DNA from: Lutibacter oricola
Lineage (GTDB): Bacteria; Bacteroidota; Bacteroidia; Flavobacteriales; Flavobacteriaceae
Assembly (NCBI RefSeq): GCF_900106565.1
Contig: NZ_FNNJ01000008.1
Location: 1 to 64,000 of the forward strand
Direction of reading: 5' to 3'
Length of the DNA: 64,000 bases
The translations under genes were made by a program, and so were the position numbers. Under the pieces are notes generated by a model. The model searched no databases and was not told the origin of the DNA. It was given only the letters and a program-made list of their open reading frames with translations. Shown here piece by piece: positions 17,931 through 26,181 of the stretch. Each line of letters starts with the position of its first letter. The stretch's first letter is position 1.

Positions 17931-18473
17931 TTATTTATCTTCATTTAAAACTTCCGACTTTGGTCTTCCATCTTCCATCTTTTTCCCTTTCGCAATTACT
18001 ATGGCTCCAATCATTGCAGCTAATAATAAAACACTTATTACTTCAAATGGTAAAATAAAGCCACCATCTTCATAACTCAATAACTTTAAACCAATTTGTT
18101 CTGTAGTAACAGAATTATAATTTTCAACCACATTAAATTGATGTGAATAAATAGTGGTTAAGAAAACCCCTAGACCAATTGCACAAGCCAAACCAACAAT
18201 TATTTTTTTAGAGAGTTTAGCAACTTCTAATTCCATTTCAATGTGATGGATTAGAACTACAGAAAATATGATTAACACAATAATTCCACCGGCATAAACA
18301 GTAAGTTGAATGGCGGCTAAAAAGTTGTAATCAATTAAAAAATAGATTCCTGCAATTCCACAAAGTGTAAATAATAAATAAATAACAGAGCGCAACATTT
18401 TTTTGCTTGAAACAGATGCAATTGCCGAAACAATTAATATCACTGCTAAAATGTAAAATATAAATCTTTCCAT
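17931..18473 (-). CDS. nuoJ: NADH-quinone oxidoreductase-type complex I, subunit J
   Basis: 180 residues with five membrane segments; the YAGGIIVLIIFSVVLIHH helix is the conserved NuoJ TM3 pi-bulge region. The last ~15 residues (MEDGRPKSEVLNEDK) are hydrophilic and are encoded by sequence that includes the flanking repeat of the adjacent S23-type gene. The C-terminal tail therefore looks replaced or extended by that insertion rather than ancestral. It lies 4 bp after nuoI. Confidence 0.94.
   Translation of the reverse strand: MERFIFYILAVILIVSAIASVSSKKMLRSVIYLLFTLCGIAGIYFLIDYNFLAAIQLTVYAGGIIVLIIFSVVLIHHIEMELEVAKLSKKIIVGLACAIGLGVFLTTIYSHQFNVVENYNSVTTEQIGLKLLSYEDGGFILPFEVISVLLLAAMIGAIVIAKGKKMEDGRPKSEVLNEDK
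17951..17968. repeat. 18-bp repeat flanking the S23-type gene, inside the nuoJ 3' end
   Basis: CTTCCGACTTTGGTCTTC on the plus strand (GAAGACCAAAGTCGGAAG on the coding strand). It is the inverted partner of 17517-17534. Confidence 0.7.
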
Positions 18474-18477
18474 ATGT

Positions 18478-18954
18478 TTAGTCTTCTACACCAGGCATAA
18501 TTTTAGATCCTGGTTGATTTAAAACTTTTGTCAGTTTTGTTCTGTCGTAAACTGAATTTTCGTAATTCTGCGCCCATAAAATAGCATCCGTAGGGCAAGC
18601 TTCTATGCATAAACCACACATTGTACACATTCCTAAATGGTAAATATGTTTGTCTATCATTTTTTTCTTTTTCCCACTTTCAGGGTCAATTTGTCTGTCC
18701 CAAATAATTTCAATAGAACCATTTGGACATGCAATTTCACATTTCTGACAACCAGTACACGTATGTTCATTTTTTTCATTGTGAGGCATTACTACTTCAC
18801 CACGAAAACGGTTAAACATTTTTAAGGTTTCTCTATTGTCAGGGTATTGTTGAGTAATGGAATTGTTCTTATTATTTAAAAACACCTTTCCGGTAACACT
18901 CATACCCGTGAGTAGTGTTTTTATTCCTTTATATATATCTCCAAAATAACTCAT
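18478..18954 (-). CDS. nuoI: NADH-quinone oxidoreductase-type complex I, subunit I (2[4Fe-4S])
   Basis: 158 residues. Two ferredoxin-type motifs are present, CTGCQKCEIACP and CTMCGLCIEACP, which bind the N6a and N6b clusters that carry electrons toward the quinone site. The position between nuoH and nuoJ is standard. In an enzyme without NuoE, NuoF and NuoG, this subunit is the most exposed cluster carrier and the expected docking point for an external electron donor. Confidence 0.96.
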   Translation of the reverse strand: MSYFGDIYKGIKTLLTGMSVTGKVFLNNKNNSITQQYPDNRETLKMFNRFRGEVVMPHNEKNEHTCTGCQKCEIACPNGSIEIIWDRQIDPESGKKKKMIDKHIYHLGMCTMCGLCIEACPTDAILWAQNYENSVYDRTKLTKVLNQPGSKIMPGVED

Positions 18955-18957
18955 AAT

Positions 18958-19980
18958 CTATATTTGAATTGTTAAACCTAGCCAAACTATTAATGCCATA
19001 AGCACTATATTTAGTAAGTTAAGTGGTAACAAATACTTCCACTCTAATGTTAATAATTGGTCAACTCTTAACCTTGGGAATGTCCATCTAAACCACATCA
19101 TTAAAAATACTAAGGCAAATGTTTTTCCTAGAAACCAGAAAATACCTAACCAAGGAATTGATTCTGTAATTCCAAATGGTGATAACCAACCACCAAAAAA
19201 TACTGTTGTTCCAATTGCTGCAATAATGAACATATTTATAAATTCGGCTAAAAAGAAATAGGCGAATTTCATTCCTGAATATTCTGTATGAAAACCAGCT
19301 CCTAATTCACTTTCAGCTTCAACCATATCAAAAGGCGCTCTATTTGTTTCAGCAGTACCGGCAATCATATAAATCATAAATGCAATAATGGCAGGAATAT
19401 GACCTTGAACAATTAACCAACCGCTTTTTTGAACTTCAATTATTTCTGAAAGTTGTAAAGTACCAGTTAGTAGAACCATAGTTACTAATGATAAACCTAC
19501 GGAAAGCTCATAACTTATAGTTTGAACTCCACTACGCATAGCACCAATTAAGGCGAATTTATTGTTACTTGCCCAACCTCCTAATAAAATTCCAATAACA
19601 CCAATTGATGAAATTGCAATTAAAAAGAAGATACCAATATTTATGTCAAATGCTTGAAATTCTTGTGTAAAAGGAAAAACAGCTAACGCCATTAAACTTG
19701 AAATAATTACAAAATAAGGTGCTAAATTGTATAAGAATTTATCAGCTTTAATGGTCCCAGTTAATTCTTTTGAAACTAGTTTTAATGCATCGGCCATAGT
19801 TTGCAATAATCCCCAAGGCCCAACTCTATTTGGACCTAAGCGCAATTGAAACCAAGCTGCTACTTTACGTTCTAATAACACTAAAAATAATCCCGCAACA
19901 GAAAATATTCCTAAATAGATCGCTGCAATTAGGAGCATATTAAAAATGTCATTTTCTACAATGTTTATACTTAAAATCAT
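18958..19980 (-). CDS. nuoH: NADH-quinone oxidoreductase-type complex I, subunit H
   Basis: 340 residues, standard for NuoH/ND1. The family signatures [40 protein letters not shown] and [14 protein letters not shown] are present; these form the quinone chamber. It begins only 6 bp after nuoD, so the nuoE, nuoF and nuoG genes that usually stand here are missing. Confidence 0.97.
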   Translation of the reverse strand: MILSINIVENDIFNMLLIAAIYLGIFSVAGLFLVLLERKVAAWFQLRLGPNRVGPWGLLQTMADALKLVSKELTGTIKADKFLYNLAPYFVIISSLMALAVFPFTQEFQAFDINIGIFFLIAISSIGVIGILLGGWASNNKFALIGAMRSGVQTISYELSVGLSLVTMVLLTGTLQLSEIIEVQKSGWLIVQGHIPAIIAFMIYMIAGTAETNRAPFDMVEAESELGAGFHTEYSGMKFAYFFLAEFINMFIIAAIGTTVFFGGWLSPFGITESIPWLGIFWFLGKTFALVFLMMWFRWTFPRLRVDQLLTLEWKYLLPLNLLNIVLMALIVWLGLTIQI

Positions 19981-19986
19981 AATTCT

Positions 19987-21108
19987 TTATCTATCTATAT
20001 CAGGAATTACTAAATCTAGTGTGGCCATTGACGCTACTAAATCTCCAATTTTACCACCAACTGCAATATGATTTAACAGTGATAAATTTGAAAATCCTGG
20101 AGAACGAAACTTCAATCTATAAGGATTTTTAGTTCCTGTGCTATTTATAAAAACACCTAATTCACCTCTAGCAGTTTCAACCTTTTGGTAAAACTCTCCT
20201 TTAGGTAATTTAATAACTGCTTTTGTGGCAACTTTATAATCACCTTCAGGAATATTATCAATTAGTTGTTCAATAATTGAAAGCGATTCCCACATTTCTT
20301 GAATTCTAACTTCGTAACGTGCTAAACTATCACCATCTGTTTTTAAGGCTTCATTAAAAGTTACTTTATCCAAAGCACTATATGGATAATATTTTCTAAC
20401 ATCGCAAGAATAACCAGAACCACGTGCTACTGGACCAGAAGCTCCAAAAGAAATAGCATCTTCTTTACTTAAAATTCCAACTCCTTTCATTCTTTTCTGA
20501 AAAATAACATTACCTGTTAGTAACTTATCATATTCCGGGATTTTTGTTTTAAAATGCGCTACAAATTCCTTTGTTCTTTTCACAAAATTTGGATGAATAT
20601 CGAACATTAAACCTCCTGGTATATTGTAGTTCATGGTTAAACGAGCACCACAAGTTTCTTCAAAAATATCGTTTATCATTTCACGATCTCTAAAACCATA
20701 AAAATAGGTGGTAAGTGCACCAACATCCATTCCCATAACTCCCCACCATAAACAATGAGAGGCAATTCTTGTTAATTCACCAATAATGGTTCTAATTACC
20801 TTTACACGTTCAGGAACTTCTATTTCTAGAGCATTTTCAACTGTTAAACAAACAGCTTCATTATTAATATGTGAAGACAAATAGTCCATTCTATCAGTTA
20901 AATGAACAATTTGTTGGTAACTATCTCGCTCGCTCATTTTTTCAATGGAACGGTGAATGTATCCTAAATCTGGTTCAACTTTTTTAATTATTTCACCATC
21001 TATGGTTAATAATAAACGCAAAACACCGTGAGTTGCAGGGTGTTGAGGTCCCATATTAATAAAATAATCTTCAGATTTTAAGTTGCTATTTGCAATGTTT
21101 GTATCCAT
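19987..21108 (-). CDS. nuoD: NADH-quinone oxidoreductase-type complex I, subunit D
   Basis: 373 residues. The 49-kDa-type subunit that forms the quinone-binding cavity with NuoB. The NMGPQHPATHGVLRL start (quinone-site His) and DLGYIHRSIEKM are visible, as is the C-terminal GDLVASMATLDLVIPDIDR. nuoC and nuoD are separate genes, 6 bp apart. Nothing is fused at the C-terminus. Confidence 0.97.
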   Translation of the reverse strand: MDTNIANSNLKSEDYFINMGPQHPATHGVLRLLLTIDGEIIKKVEPDLGYIHRSIEKMSERDSYQQIVHLTDRMDYLSSHINNEAVCLTVENALEIEVPERVKVIRTIIGELTRIASHCLWWGVMGMDVGALTTYFYGFRDREMINDIFEETCGARLTMNYNIPGGLMFDIHPNFVKRTKEFVAHFKTKIPEYDKLLTGNVIFQKRMKGVGILSKEDAISFGASGPVARGSGYSCDVRKYYPYSALDKVTFNEALKTDGDSLARYEVRIQEMWESLSIIEQLIDNIPEGDYKVATKAVIKLPKGEFYQKVETARGELGVFINSTGTKNPYRLKFRSPGFSNLSLLNHIAVGGKIGDLVASMATLDLVIPDIDR

Positions 21109-21114
21109 TGTTAT

Positions 21115-21576
21115 TTATTTAATAACCATATTAACTTCATCTACATAATCCTTTCTAAGTGGAAAACCTTCCCATTCATCAGTTAAAAATAAGCGCTCCA
21201 TATTAGGATGGTTGTTGAATTTTATTCCGAAGAAATCAAAAACTTCACGTTCGTGAAATTCTGCTGTTTTCCATATATCAGAAACCGTATCAAACGTTGG
21301 ATTTTCTCTATCTTCAGTCTTCACTTTAACAACAATTATATGTCTGTGAGTTGTAGATTCTAAATGATAAATTACACCTAAATCCTTACCCCAATCCATT
21401 CCGGTAACACAAAATAAGTAATCAAAATTTGTTTCAGAATTACTTTTTAGTTGCTCCATTAGTTGGTGAAAATGTTCAGGTTTTACTGAAATGTTTAAAA
21501 ACTGAGAGCCTTCTTCAGTGAATTCCAATAGAGGAATCCAACCGTTTATTAAGTTTTGTAATGCTTCGTTAGTCAT
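21115..21576 (-). CDS. nuoC: NADH-quinone oxidoreductase-type complex I, subunit C
   Basis: 153 residues. The 30-kDa-type subunit; the signature EREVFDFFGIKFNNHPNMER and GFPLRKDYV at the C-terminus are diagnostic. It is peripheral in the cytoplasmic arm, with no cofactor. Confidence 0.95.
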   Translation of the reverse strand: MTNEALQNLINGWIPLLEFTEEGSQFLNISVKPEHFHQLMEQLKSNSETNFDYLFCVTGMDWGKDLGVIYHLESTTHRHIIVVKVKTEDRENPTFDTVSDIWKTAEFHEREVFDFFGIKFNNHPNMERLFLTDEWEGFPLRKDYVDEVNMVIK

Positions 21577-21587
21577 ATAATTCAGTT

Positions 21588-22184
21588 TTATTTACCTTCA
21601 TCAAACCCATCAATAGGATTTTCTTTATGTTTTAAACTTTCTGTTCTAATTTTATCTTGAAGCATTAACATACCTTCTAATAAAGCTTCAGGGCGTGGCG
21701 GACAACCAGGAACATAAACATCTACAGGAATTACGTGGTCTGCACCTTTTACTACTGAATAGGTGTTGTAAAAAAATGGTCCTCCGGAAATAGCACAAGC
21801 TCCCATAGCAATTACATACTTTGGCTCGGCCATTTGGTCGTATAATCTTCTTAGAACTGGAGCCATTTTGTTAACAATGGTACCAGCAATAATAATTAAA
21901 TCTGCTTGACGTGGAGAAGGTCGTGCAACTTCAAATCCAAATCTTGAATAATCGTGTTTTGCAGCACCAGTTTGCATCATTTCAATGGCACAACAACTTG
22001 TACCAAAATATAAAGACCATAATGAATTTGATCGCCCCCAATTTATTATTTCATCTAATGAAGTGACAATCATATTAGCTCCATTTCCAGCAGGAATTAC
22101 TTTTCCTGGAAAGTCTTTAGGAATTACAGGAGTTCTTCCATCATCTCCTAATTCACTTATAAATCGTTTTTTATCTACACCCAT
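21588..22184 (-). CDS. nuoB: NADH-quinone oxidoreductase-type complex I, subunit B
   Basis: The subunit carrying the terminal cluster N2 next to quinone. The tandem cysteines are in [11 protein letters not shown], with a further ligand in [15 protein letters not shown]. The frame opens at an ATG at 22205, but ATG at 22184 (MGVDKKRF) is preferred: it overlaps the last 10 bases of nuoA, and AAAGGAG lies 7 nt before it, an unusually good Shine-Dalgarno sequence for this genome. That start gives 198 residues. Confidence 0.95.
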   Translation of the reverse strand: MGVDKKRFISELGDDGRTPVIPKDFPGKVIPAGNGANMIVTSLDEIINWGRSNSLWSLYFGTSCCAIEMMQTGAAKHDYSRFGFEVARPSPRQADLIIIAGTIVNKMAPVLRRLYDQMAEPKYVIAMGACAISGGPFFYNTYSVVKGADHVIPVDVYVPGCPPRPEALLEGMLMLQDKIRTESLKHKENPIDGFDEGK

Positions 22185-22525
22185 TTTAACGCTCCTTTTT
22201 TCCATGCATACAACAATCCTAGTCCTAAAATTATTAGAAACACTAATATTTCAATAAAGGCTACGGCACCAATATCCTTAAAAACAACCGCCCAAGGAAT
22301 TAAAAATGCTACTTCAACATCAAATATTAAAAATAGAATGGCGAATAAATAATAACCAACTTTAAATTGTACCCAAGTAGGGCCAACTGTGGTCATTCCA
22401 CTCTCATAAGGTTCTCGTTTTTGAGGATTGTCTGACTTATGCGAAATTAAATTCGATAAAAAATTTGCGCCAGCAACTAAAACGATGCCGGCTAACAGAA
22501 AAACAATAATTGCTTCTGAGCCCAT
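22175..22525 (-). CDS. nuoA: NADH-quinone oxidoreductase-type complex I, subunit A
   Basis: 116 residues, three membrane segments, with the conserved [26 protein letters not shown] loop region (shown in part: [10 protein letters not shown]) and [13 protein letters not shown] in TM2. It is the first gene of the operon, with a likely -7 box 26 bp upstream. Confidence 0.95.
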   Translation of the reverse strand: MGSEAIIVFLLAGIVLVAGANFLSNLISHKSDNPQKREPYESGMTTVGPTWVQFKVGYYLFAILFLIFDVEVAFLIPWAVVFKDIGAVAFIEILVFLIILGLGLLYAWKKGALKWV

Positions 22526-22551
22526 TTTTACTTGATTTTTTTATTAGTCTA

Positions 22552-22559
22552 CAAAAGTA
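22552..22559 (-). promoter_or_regulatory. -7 promoter element of the nuo operon
   Basis: The minus strand reads TACTTTTG, an exact TAnnTTTG match, 26 bp before nuoA, inside a small imperfect palindrome. No TTG was found at the expected -33 spacing. Confidence 0.45.
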
Positions 22560-22640
22560 GTAGATTAATCGGATTAATAGCTAAGTTTCAAAACTTATTT
22601 TATTTAGACTGAATAAAAATACGGCATTTACAATATTAGT

Positions 22641-22699
22641 ACTTAAAAAATTAAGAAAGCTTATAATTATTAATTAACAATTATAAGCTTTCTAATTTT
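22641..22699 (-). terminator. Intrinsic terminator of the 2-oxoacid:ferredoxin oxidoreductase operon
   Basis: A 14-bp perfect stem GAAAGCTTATAATT / AATTATAAGCTTTC (22655-22668 with 22679-22692) extends with one bulge into an A/T tract. On the minus strand it is followed by TTAATTTTTT. It separates the kor genes from the downstream nuo operon as distinct transcription units. Confidence 0.85.
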
Positions 22700-22718
22700 A
22701 GTATGGTATATATTTTAT

Positions 22719-23732
22719 TTATTCTACCTCGTAAGTTTCACCTGAAAAGAAAAGGTCGTCCGTTTTTTTGAAATTTGAATTTACTTTAACTTCAGCAGTT
22801 AGTGCATCCATACGCTCTTCAAGAGTTATGTCGTCTACTGCTCTAATTATTCCGGTAGCAATAGGGTAGGATAACCTAACAAGCATTTGGTGTAGTGTTG
22901 GGTCTTTTTCTTTGGCATCATGTATAAGAATATCTTTTTCGGTAATACCATTTTCACCAATTGTTACTACTTCAAGTTTTAACCCGTTAAGAACAATACC
23001 TTTGTTTTTTTCTTTTCCAAAAATCATAGGTTCTCCGTGAGTTAAATAAAGTTGTTTATCTTCTCTAACAGCTTTGTCTGTTACGTTTTTAAAACATCCA
23101 TCATTAAAAATTACACAATTTTGTAATACTTCTATTAATGAAGTTCCTTTAAAATTATGTGATTCTATAAATATTTTAGACATTTCTTTTGGACTGTTTC
23201 CGCCAATTCGCGCAAAAAATCTAGCTTGTGCACCAATTGCTAATTCACCAGGTTGAAATGGTTGCTGAATATTTCCGTAAGGAGATGATTTTGTTTTTTG
23301 ACCAACTAATGATGTTGGAGAGAATTGGCCTTTTGTTAAGCCATAAATTTCATTATTGAACAAAATAATATTTAAATCAATATTTCTTCTAAGTACATGA
23401 ATAAAATGATTTCCTCCAATAGCCATTGCATCTCCATCACCAGTAATTATCCAAACGCTTAAATCTGGGTTAGCCAATTTAACACCCGAAGCAATTCCTG
23501 GAGCTCTACCGTGAATACTGTGCATACCGTAGGTATTCATATAATATGGAAAACGAGATGAACACCCAATTCCTGAAATAAATACCACGTCTTCTTTTTT
23601 AACTCCCATATCTGGAAGTGCTTTTTGCATAGATCGTAAAATAACATAATCGTCACAACCAGGACACCATCTTACTTCTTGATCACTCGCAAAATCTTTA
23701 AATGTATATTTTTTTTCTGCTGTTGTTGCCAT
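22719..23732 (-). CDS. korB: 2-oxoacid (probably 2-oxoglutarate):ferredoxin oxidoreductase, beta subunit
   Basis: 337 residues. The thiamine-diphosphate-binding subunit: WCPGCDDYVILRSMQKALPD at the N-terminus, SGIGCSSRFP, and the TPP/Mg2+ motif ITGDGDAMAIGGNH with NNEIYGLTKGQ are visible. With the alpha/gamma subunit it oxidatively decarboxylates a 2-oxoacid to an acyl-CoA and reduces ferredoxin. 2-oxoglutarate is the usual substrate for this two-subunit type, but pyruvate cannot be excluded by eye. It begins 2 bp after the alpha-subunit stop codon. Confidence 0.9.
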   Translation of the reverse strand: MATTAEKKYTFKDFASDQEVRWCPGCDDYVILRSMQKALPDMGVKKEDVVFISGIGCSSRFPYYMNTYGMHSIHGRAPGIASGVKLANPDLSVWIITGDGDAMAIGGNHFIHVLRRNIDLNIILFNNEIYGLTKGQFSPTSLVGQKTKSSPYGNIQQPFQPGELAIGAQARFFARIGGNSPKEMSKIFIESHNFKGTSLIEVLQNCVIFNDGCFKNVTDKAVREDKQLYLTHGEPMIFGKEKNKGIVLNGLKLEVVTIGENGITEKDILIHDAKEKDPTLHQMLVRLSYPIATGIIRAVDDITLEERMDALTAEVKVNSNFKKTDDLFFSGETYEVE

Positions 23733-23734
23733 AA

Positions 23735-25594
23735 TTATTTTACTAATAATTGATTAAACTTTTGAATTAATTCTTGATTGCCAAATGGTAAACCTTGAAT
23801 TTTATTAAACTGAGTTATTTCAAAACCATTAAAATTGATTTTTAAGATTTTAGCAAATTGACCATTGTTTAATTCACATACTAAAATTTTTCTAAATTTA
23901 GCCAATACCTCTTTTGTGTTTTTTGGTAAAGGGTTTATATAATTGAAATGAGCAAAACCAATTTTTTTATTACCATTATCTCTCATGTTTTTAACGGCAG
24001 AATGTAAAGAGCCATAAGTTCCTCCCCAACCTATAACCAGTAAATCACCAGTTTCGGCAAATTCAGTTTCTAAATTTGGAATGTAATTTTGAACACGACG
24101 AATTTTTTCAGCTCTAATATGTGTCATATATTCATGATTTTCTGGAACATAAGAAACATTTCCAGTAACACGGTCTTTTTCTAAACCACCAATTCTATGT
24201 TCTAAGCCTTCGGTACCTGGTACTGGCCAATTTCTAGCTAAAGTATCTTCGTCTCTATCATACGCATGCCAGTTTTCGGTTGGTTTTTTAACAATACGAT
24301 TTTTAATTTCTGGCATATCATTTACAGAATGAATTTTCCAAGGTGCAGAACCGTTGGCAATATATCCATCTGTTAATAAAATTACCGGTGTCATATGCTC
24401 TAGAGTTAATTTTGCTGCTTGATATGCAAAATCAAAACAATTGGCAGGTGTACTAGCCGCTAATACAATAACTGGACTTTCTCCATTTCTACCATACATT
24501 GCTTGCAATAAATCCGATTGCTCAGTTTTTGTTGGTAAACCTGTTGAAGGTCCACCACGTTGTACATTAACAACAACTAGTGGTAATTCAACCATCATAG
24601 CCAAACCTAAAGCTTCGCCTTTTAAAGCTAAACCAGGCCCAGATGTTGTTGTAATGGCTAAATCTCCAGCAAATGAAGCGCCAATAGCAGAAGCAATTCC
24701 GGCAATTTCGTCTTCAGCCTGAAAAGCTTTTACTCCAAAATGTTTGTGTTTTACCAGTTCGTGTAAAATATCTGTTGCAGGTGTAATAGGGTATGAGCCT
24801 AAAAATAACTCTAAACCAGATTTTTCTGCAGCAGCTAAAAATCCCCAAGCTGTAGCGGTATTACCCATAATAATTCTATAGGTGCCTGGATCCATTTTTG
24901 CAGGTGAAATTGTGTACGCCGTTGGAATTAATTCTAACGTATTTGCATAATTAAAACCAGCTTTTAAAACTTTTTTATTGGCTTCAATAACATTTGGTTT
25001 CGATTTAAACTTTTTATTGAAGAAAGCTTCTGTATGTTCTGTAGATCTATCATACATCCAATAAACCATTCCTAAAGCAAACATGTTTTTGCTTCGTGTA
25101 ATTGTTTTATTATCTAAACCTTCAACTCCTTTTAAAGATTCTTTAGTTAAAGAGGTCATTGCAACTTCAATAACTCTATAGTTTTCTAAACTATTGTCTT
25201 CTAAAGGGTTTGACTCATACTGAGCTTTTTCAAGATTTTTTTTGGTGAAAGAATCCGTATCAACAATTATAGTGTGTCCAGGTTTTACGGCATGTAAATT
25301 TGTTTTTAATCCTGCAGGATTCATGGCGACTAATAAATCAACATTATCACCAGGAGTGCTAATTTCTACGCTACCTATATGAACTTGAAATCCAGAAACA
25401 CCATATAAGCTACCTTGCGGTGCCCTTATTTCTGAAGGGTAATTTGGAAAAGTTGCTATGTCATTTCCAAACATTGCGGAAGTGTCTGAGAATTGAGTTC
25501 CAGTCAATTGCATTCCGTCTCCTGAATCTCCTACAAAGCGTATTACTACTGCTTCGAGAACTTCAGGTTGATGATTATTTTTAGGTGTAATCAT
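23735..25594 (-). CDS. korA: 2-oxoacid (probably 2-oxoglutarate):ferredoxin oxidoreductase, fused gamma-alpha subunit
   Basis: 619 residues. An N-terminal gamma domain of about 190 residues (VIRFVGDSGDGMQLTGTQFS, FPNYPSEIRAPQGSLYGVSG) is fused to the alpha chain (LFLGSYPITPATDILHELVK, FQAEDEIAGIASAIGASFAG, TTTSGPGLALKGEALGLAMM). This is the typical two-gene KOR arrangement. The enzyme is oxygen-sensitive in many anaerobes, but related forms work in aerobes. The product, reduced ferredoxin, would be the natural donor for the neighbouring Nuo complex that lacks its NADH module. Confidence 0.92.
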   Translation of the reverse strand: MITPKNNHQPEVLEAVVIRFVGDSGDGMQLTGTQFSDTSAMFGNDIATFPNYPSEIRAPQGSLYGVSGFQVHIGSVEISTPGDNVDLLVAMNPAGLKTNLHAVKPGHTIIVDTDSFTKKNLEKAQYESNPLEDNSLENYRVIEVAMTSLTKESLKGVEGLDNKTITRSKNMFALGMVYWMYDRSTEHTEAFFNKKFKSKPNVIEANKKVLKAGFNYANTLELIPTAYTISPAKMDPGTYRIIMGNTATAWGFLAAAEKSGLELFLGSYPITPATDILHELVKHKHFGVKAFQAEDEIAGIASAIGASFAGDLAITTTSGPGLALKGEALGLAMMVELPLVVVNVQRGGPSTGLPTKTEQSDLLQAMYGRNGESPVIVLAASTPANCFDFAYQAAKLTLEHMTPVILLTDGYIANGSAPWKIHSVNDMPEIKNRIVKKPTENWHAYDRDEDTLARNWPVPGTEGLEHRIGGLEKDRVTGNVSYVPENHEYMTHIRAEKIRRVQNYIPNLETEFAETGDLLVIGWGGTYGSLHSAVKNMRDNGNKKIGFAHFNYINPLPKNTKEVLAKFRKILVCELNNGQFAKILKINFNGFEITQFNKIQGLPFGNQELIQKFNQLLVK

Positions 25595-25723
25595 AATTTA
25601 TGTTAATTAGAAAATTTTATTTAAATTTATACAAAATATTTAACTTAAATATTTAAAGTAAAATTAAAGTTAGTTTTTATATAGGTTGATGACTTTTGTC
25701 ACACTCACTTATATAAATTTATA

Positions 25724-25731
25724 TAAATTTG
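25724..25731 (+). promoter_or_regulatory. -7 promoter element of the ferredoxin gene
   Basis: TAAATTTG, an exact TAnnTTTG match, 30 bp before the ferredoxin ATG, next to a direct repeat of ATATAAATTT (25711-25730). No well-spaced -33 TTG was found. Confidence 0.5.
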
Positions 25732-25761
25732 TAATTATTAAAATTTAAAAAATTAGAAATC

Positions 25762-26112
25762 ATGGCTATTAAAATAACTGATGAATGTATTAATTGCGAC
25801 GCTTGTGTTTCAGAATGTCCAAACAATGCAATTTACGAACCGGATACAGAGTGGGCGTATGCAGATGAAACTGCGTTAAGTGGAGATGTAACTTTACCAA
25901 GTGGTGGAACTGCAGATGCTGATGAAATGAACGAAGCTATTTCAGATGAGTTTTATTTTATTGTAACTGATAAGTGTACTGAGTGTAAAGGTTTCCACGA
26001 TGAGCCTCAATGTGCTTCTGTATGTCCTGTAGATTGTTGTGTTCCAGACGAGGATCATGAAGAGTCTGAAGAGCAATTATTAGCAAAAAAAGCTTGGTTA
26101 CACGACGAATAG
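25762..26112 (+). CDS. 2[4Fe-4S] ferredoxin, Allochromatium type with a long insertion
   Basis: 116 residues. Cluster 1 ligands are C9, C12, C15 and C19 (CINCDACVSECP). Cluster 2 is C72-x2-C75-x8-C84-x3-C88, the spacing characteristic of Allochromatium vinosum-type ferredoxins, whose second cluster has a very low potential. An acidic insertion of about 45 residues separates the clusters, and the C-terminus is Glu/Asp-rich. It is a soluble cytoplasmic electron carrier. It is divergent from korAB, about 170 bp away, and so is a plausible acceptor for KOR and donor to Nuo. Confidence 0.93.
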   Translation: MAIKITDECINCDACVSECPNNAIYEPDTEWAYADETALSGDVTLPSGGTADADEMNEAISDEFYFIVTDKCTECKGFHDEPQCASVCPVDCCVPDEDHEESEEQLLAKKAWLHDE

Positions 26113-26131
26113 TATTCAAAAATGTAATTAT

Positions 26132-26168
26132 AAAAAAGCCCTTGAAATTTTCAAGGGCTTTTTTATTG
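26132..26168. terminator. Bidirectional terminator between ferredoxin and lepA
   Basis: A 15-bp stem AAAAAAGCCCTTGAA / TTCAAGGGCTTTTTT with a 3-nt loop lies between convergent genes. The outer A/T tracts give a U-run in both directions. Confidence 0.92.
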
Positions 26169-26181
26169 TTTATATAATGGC

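Noticed and set aside
24441-24722. Plus-strand open frame inside korA
   Set aside because: Low-complexity Ala/Pro/Ser-rich shadow of the opposite coding strand.
25711-25730. Tandem ATATAAATTT repeat before the ferredoxin gene
   Set aside because: Only two units in an AT-rich promoter; explained by the -7 box sequence and not evidence of an operator by itself.
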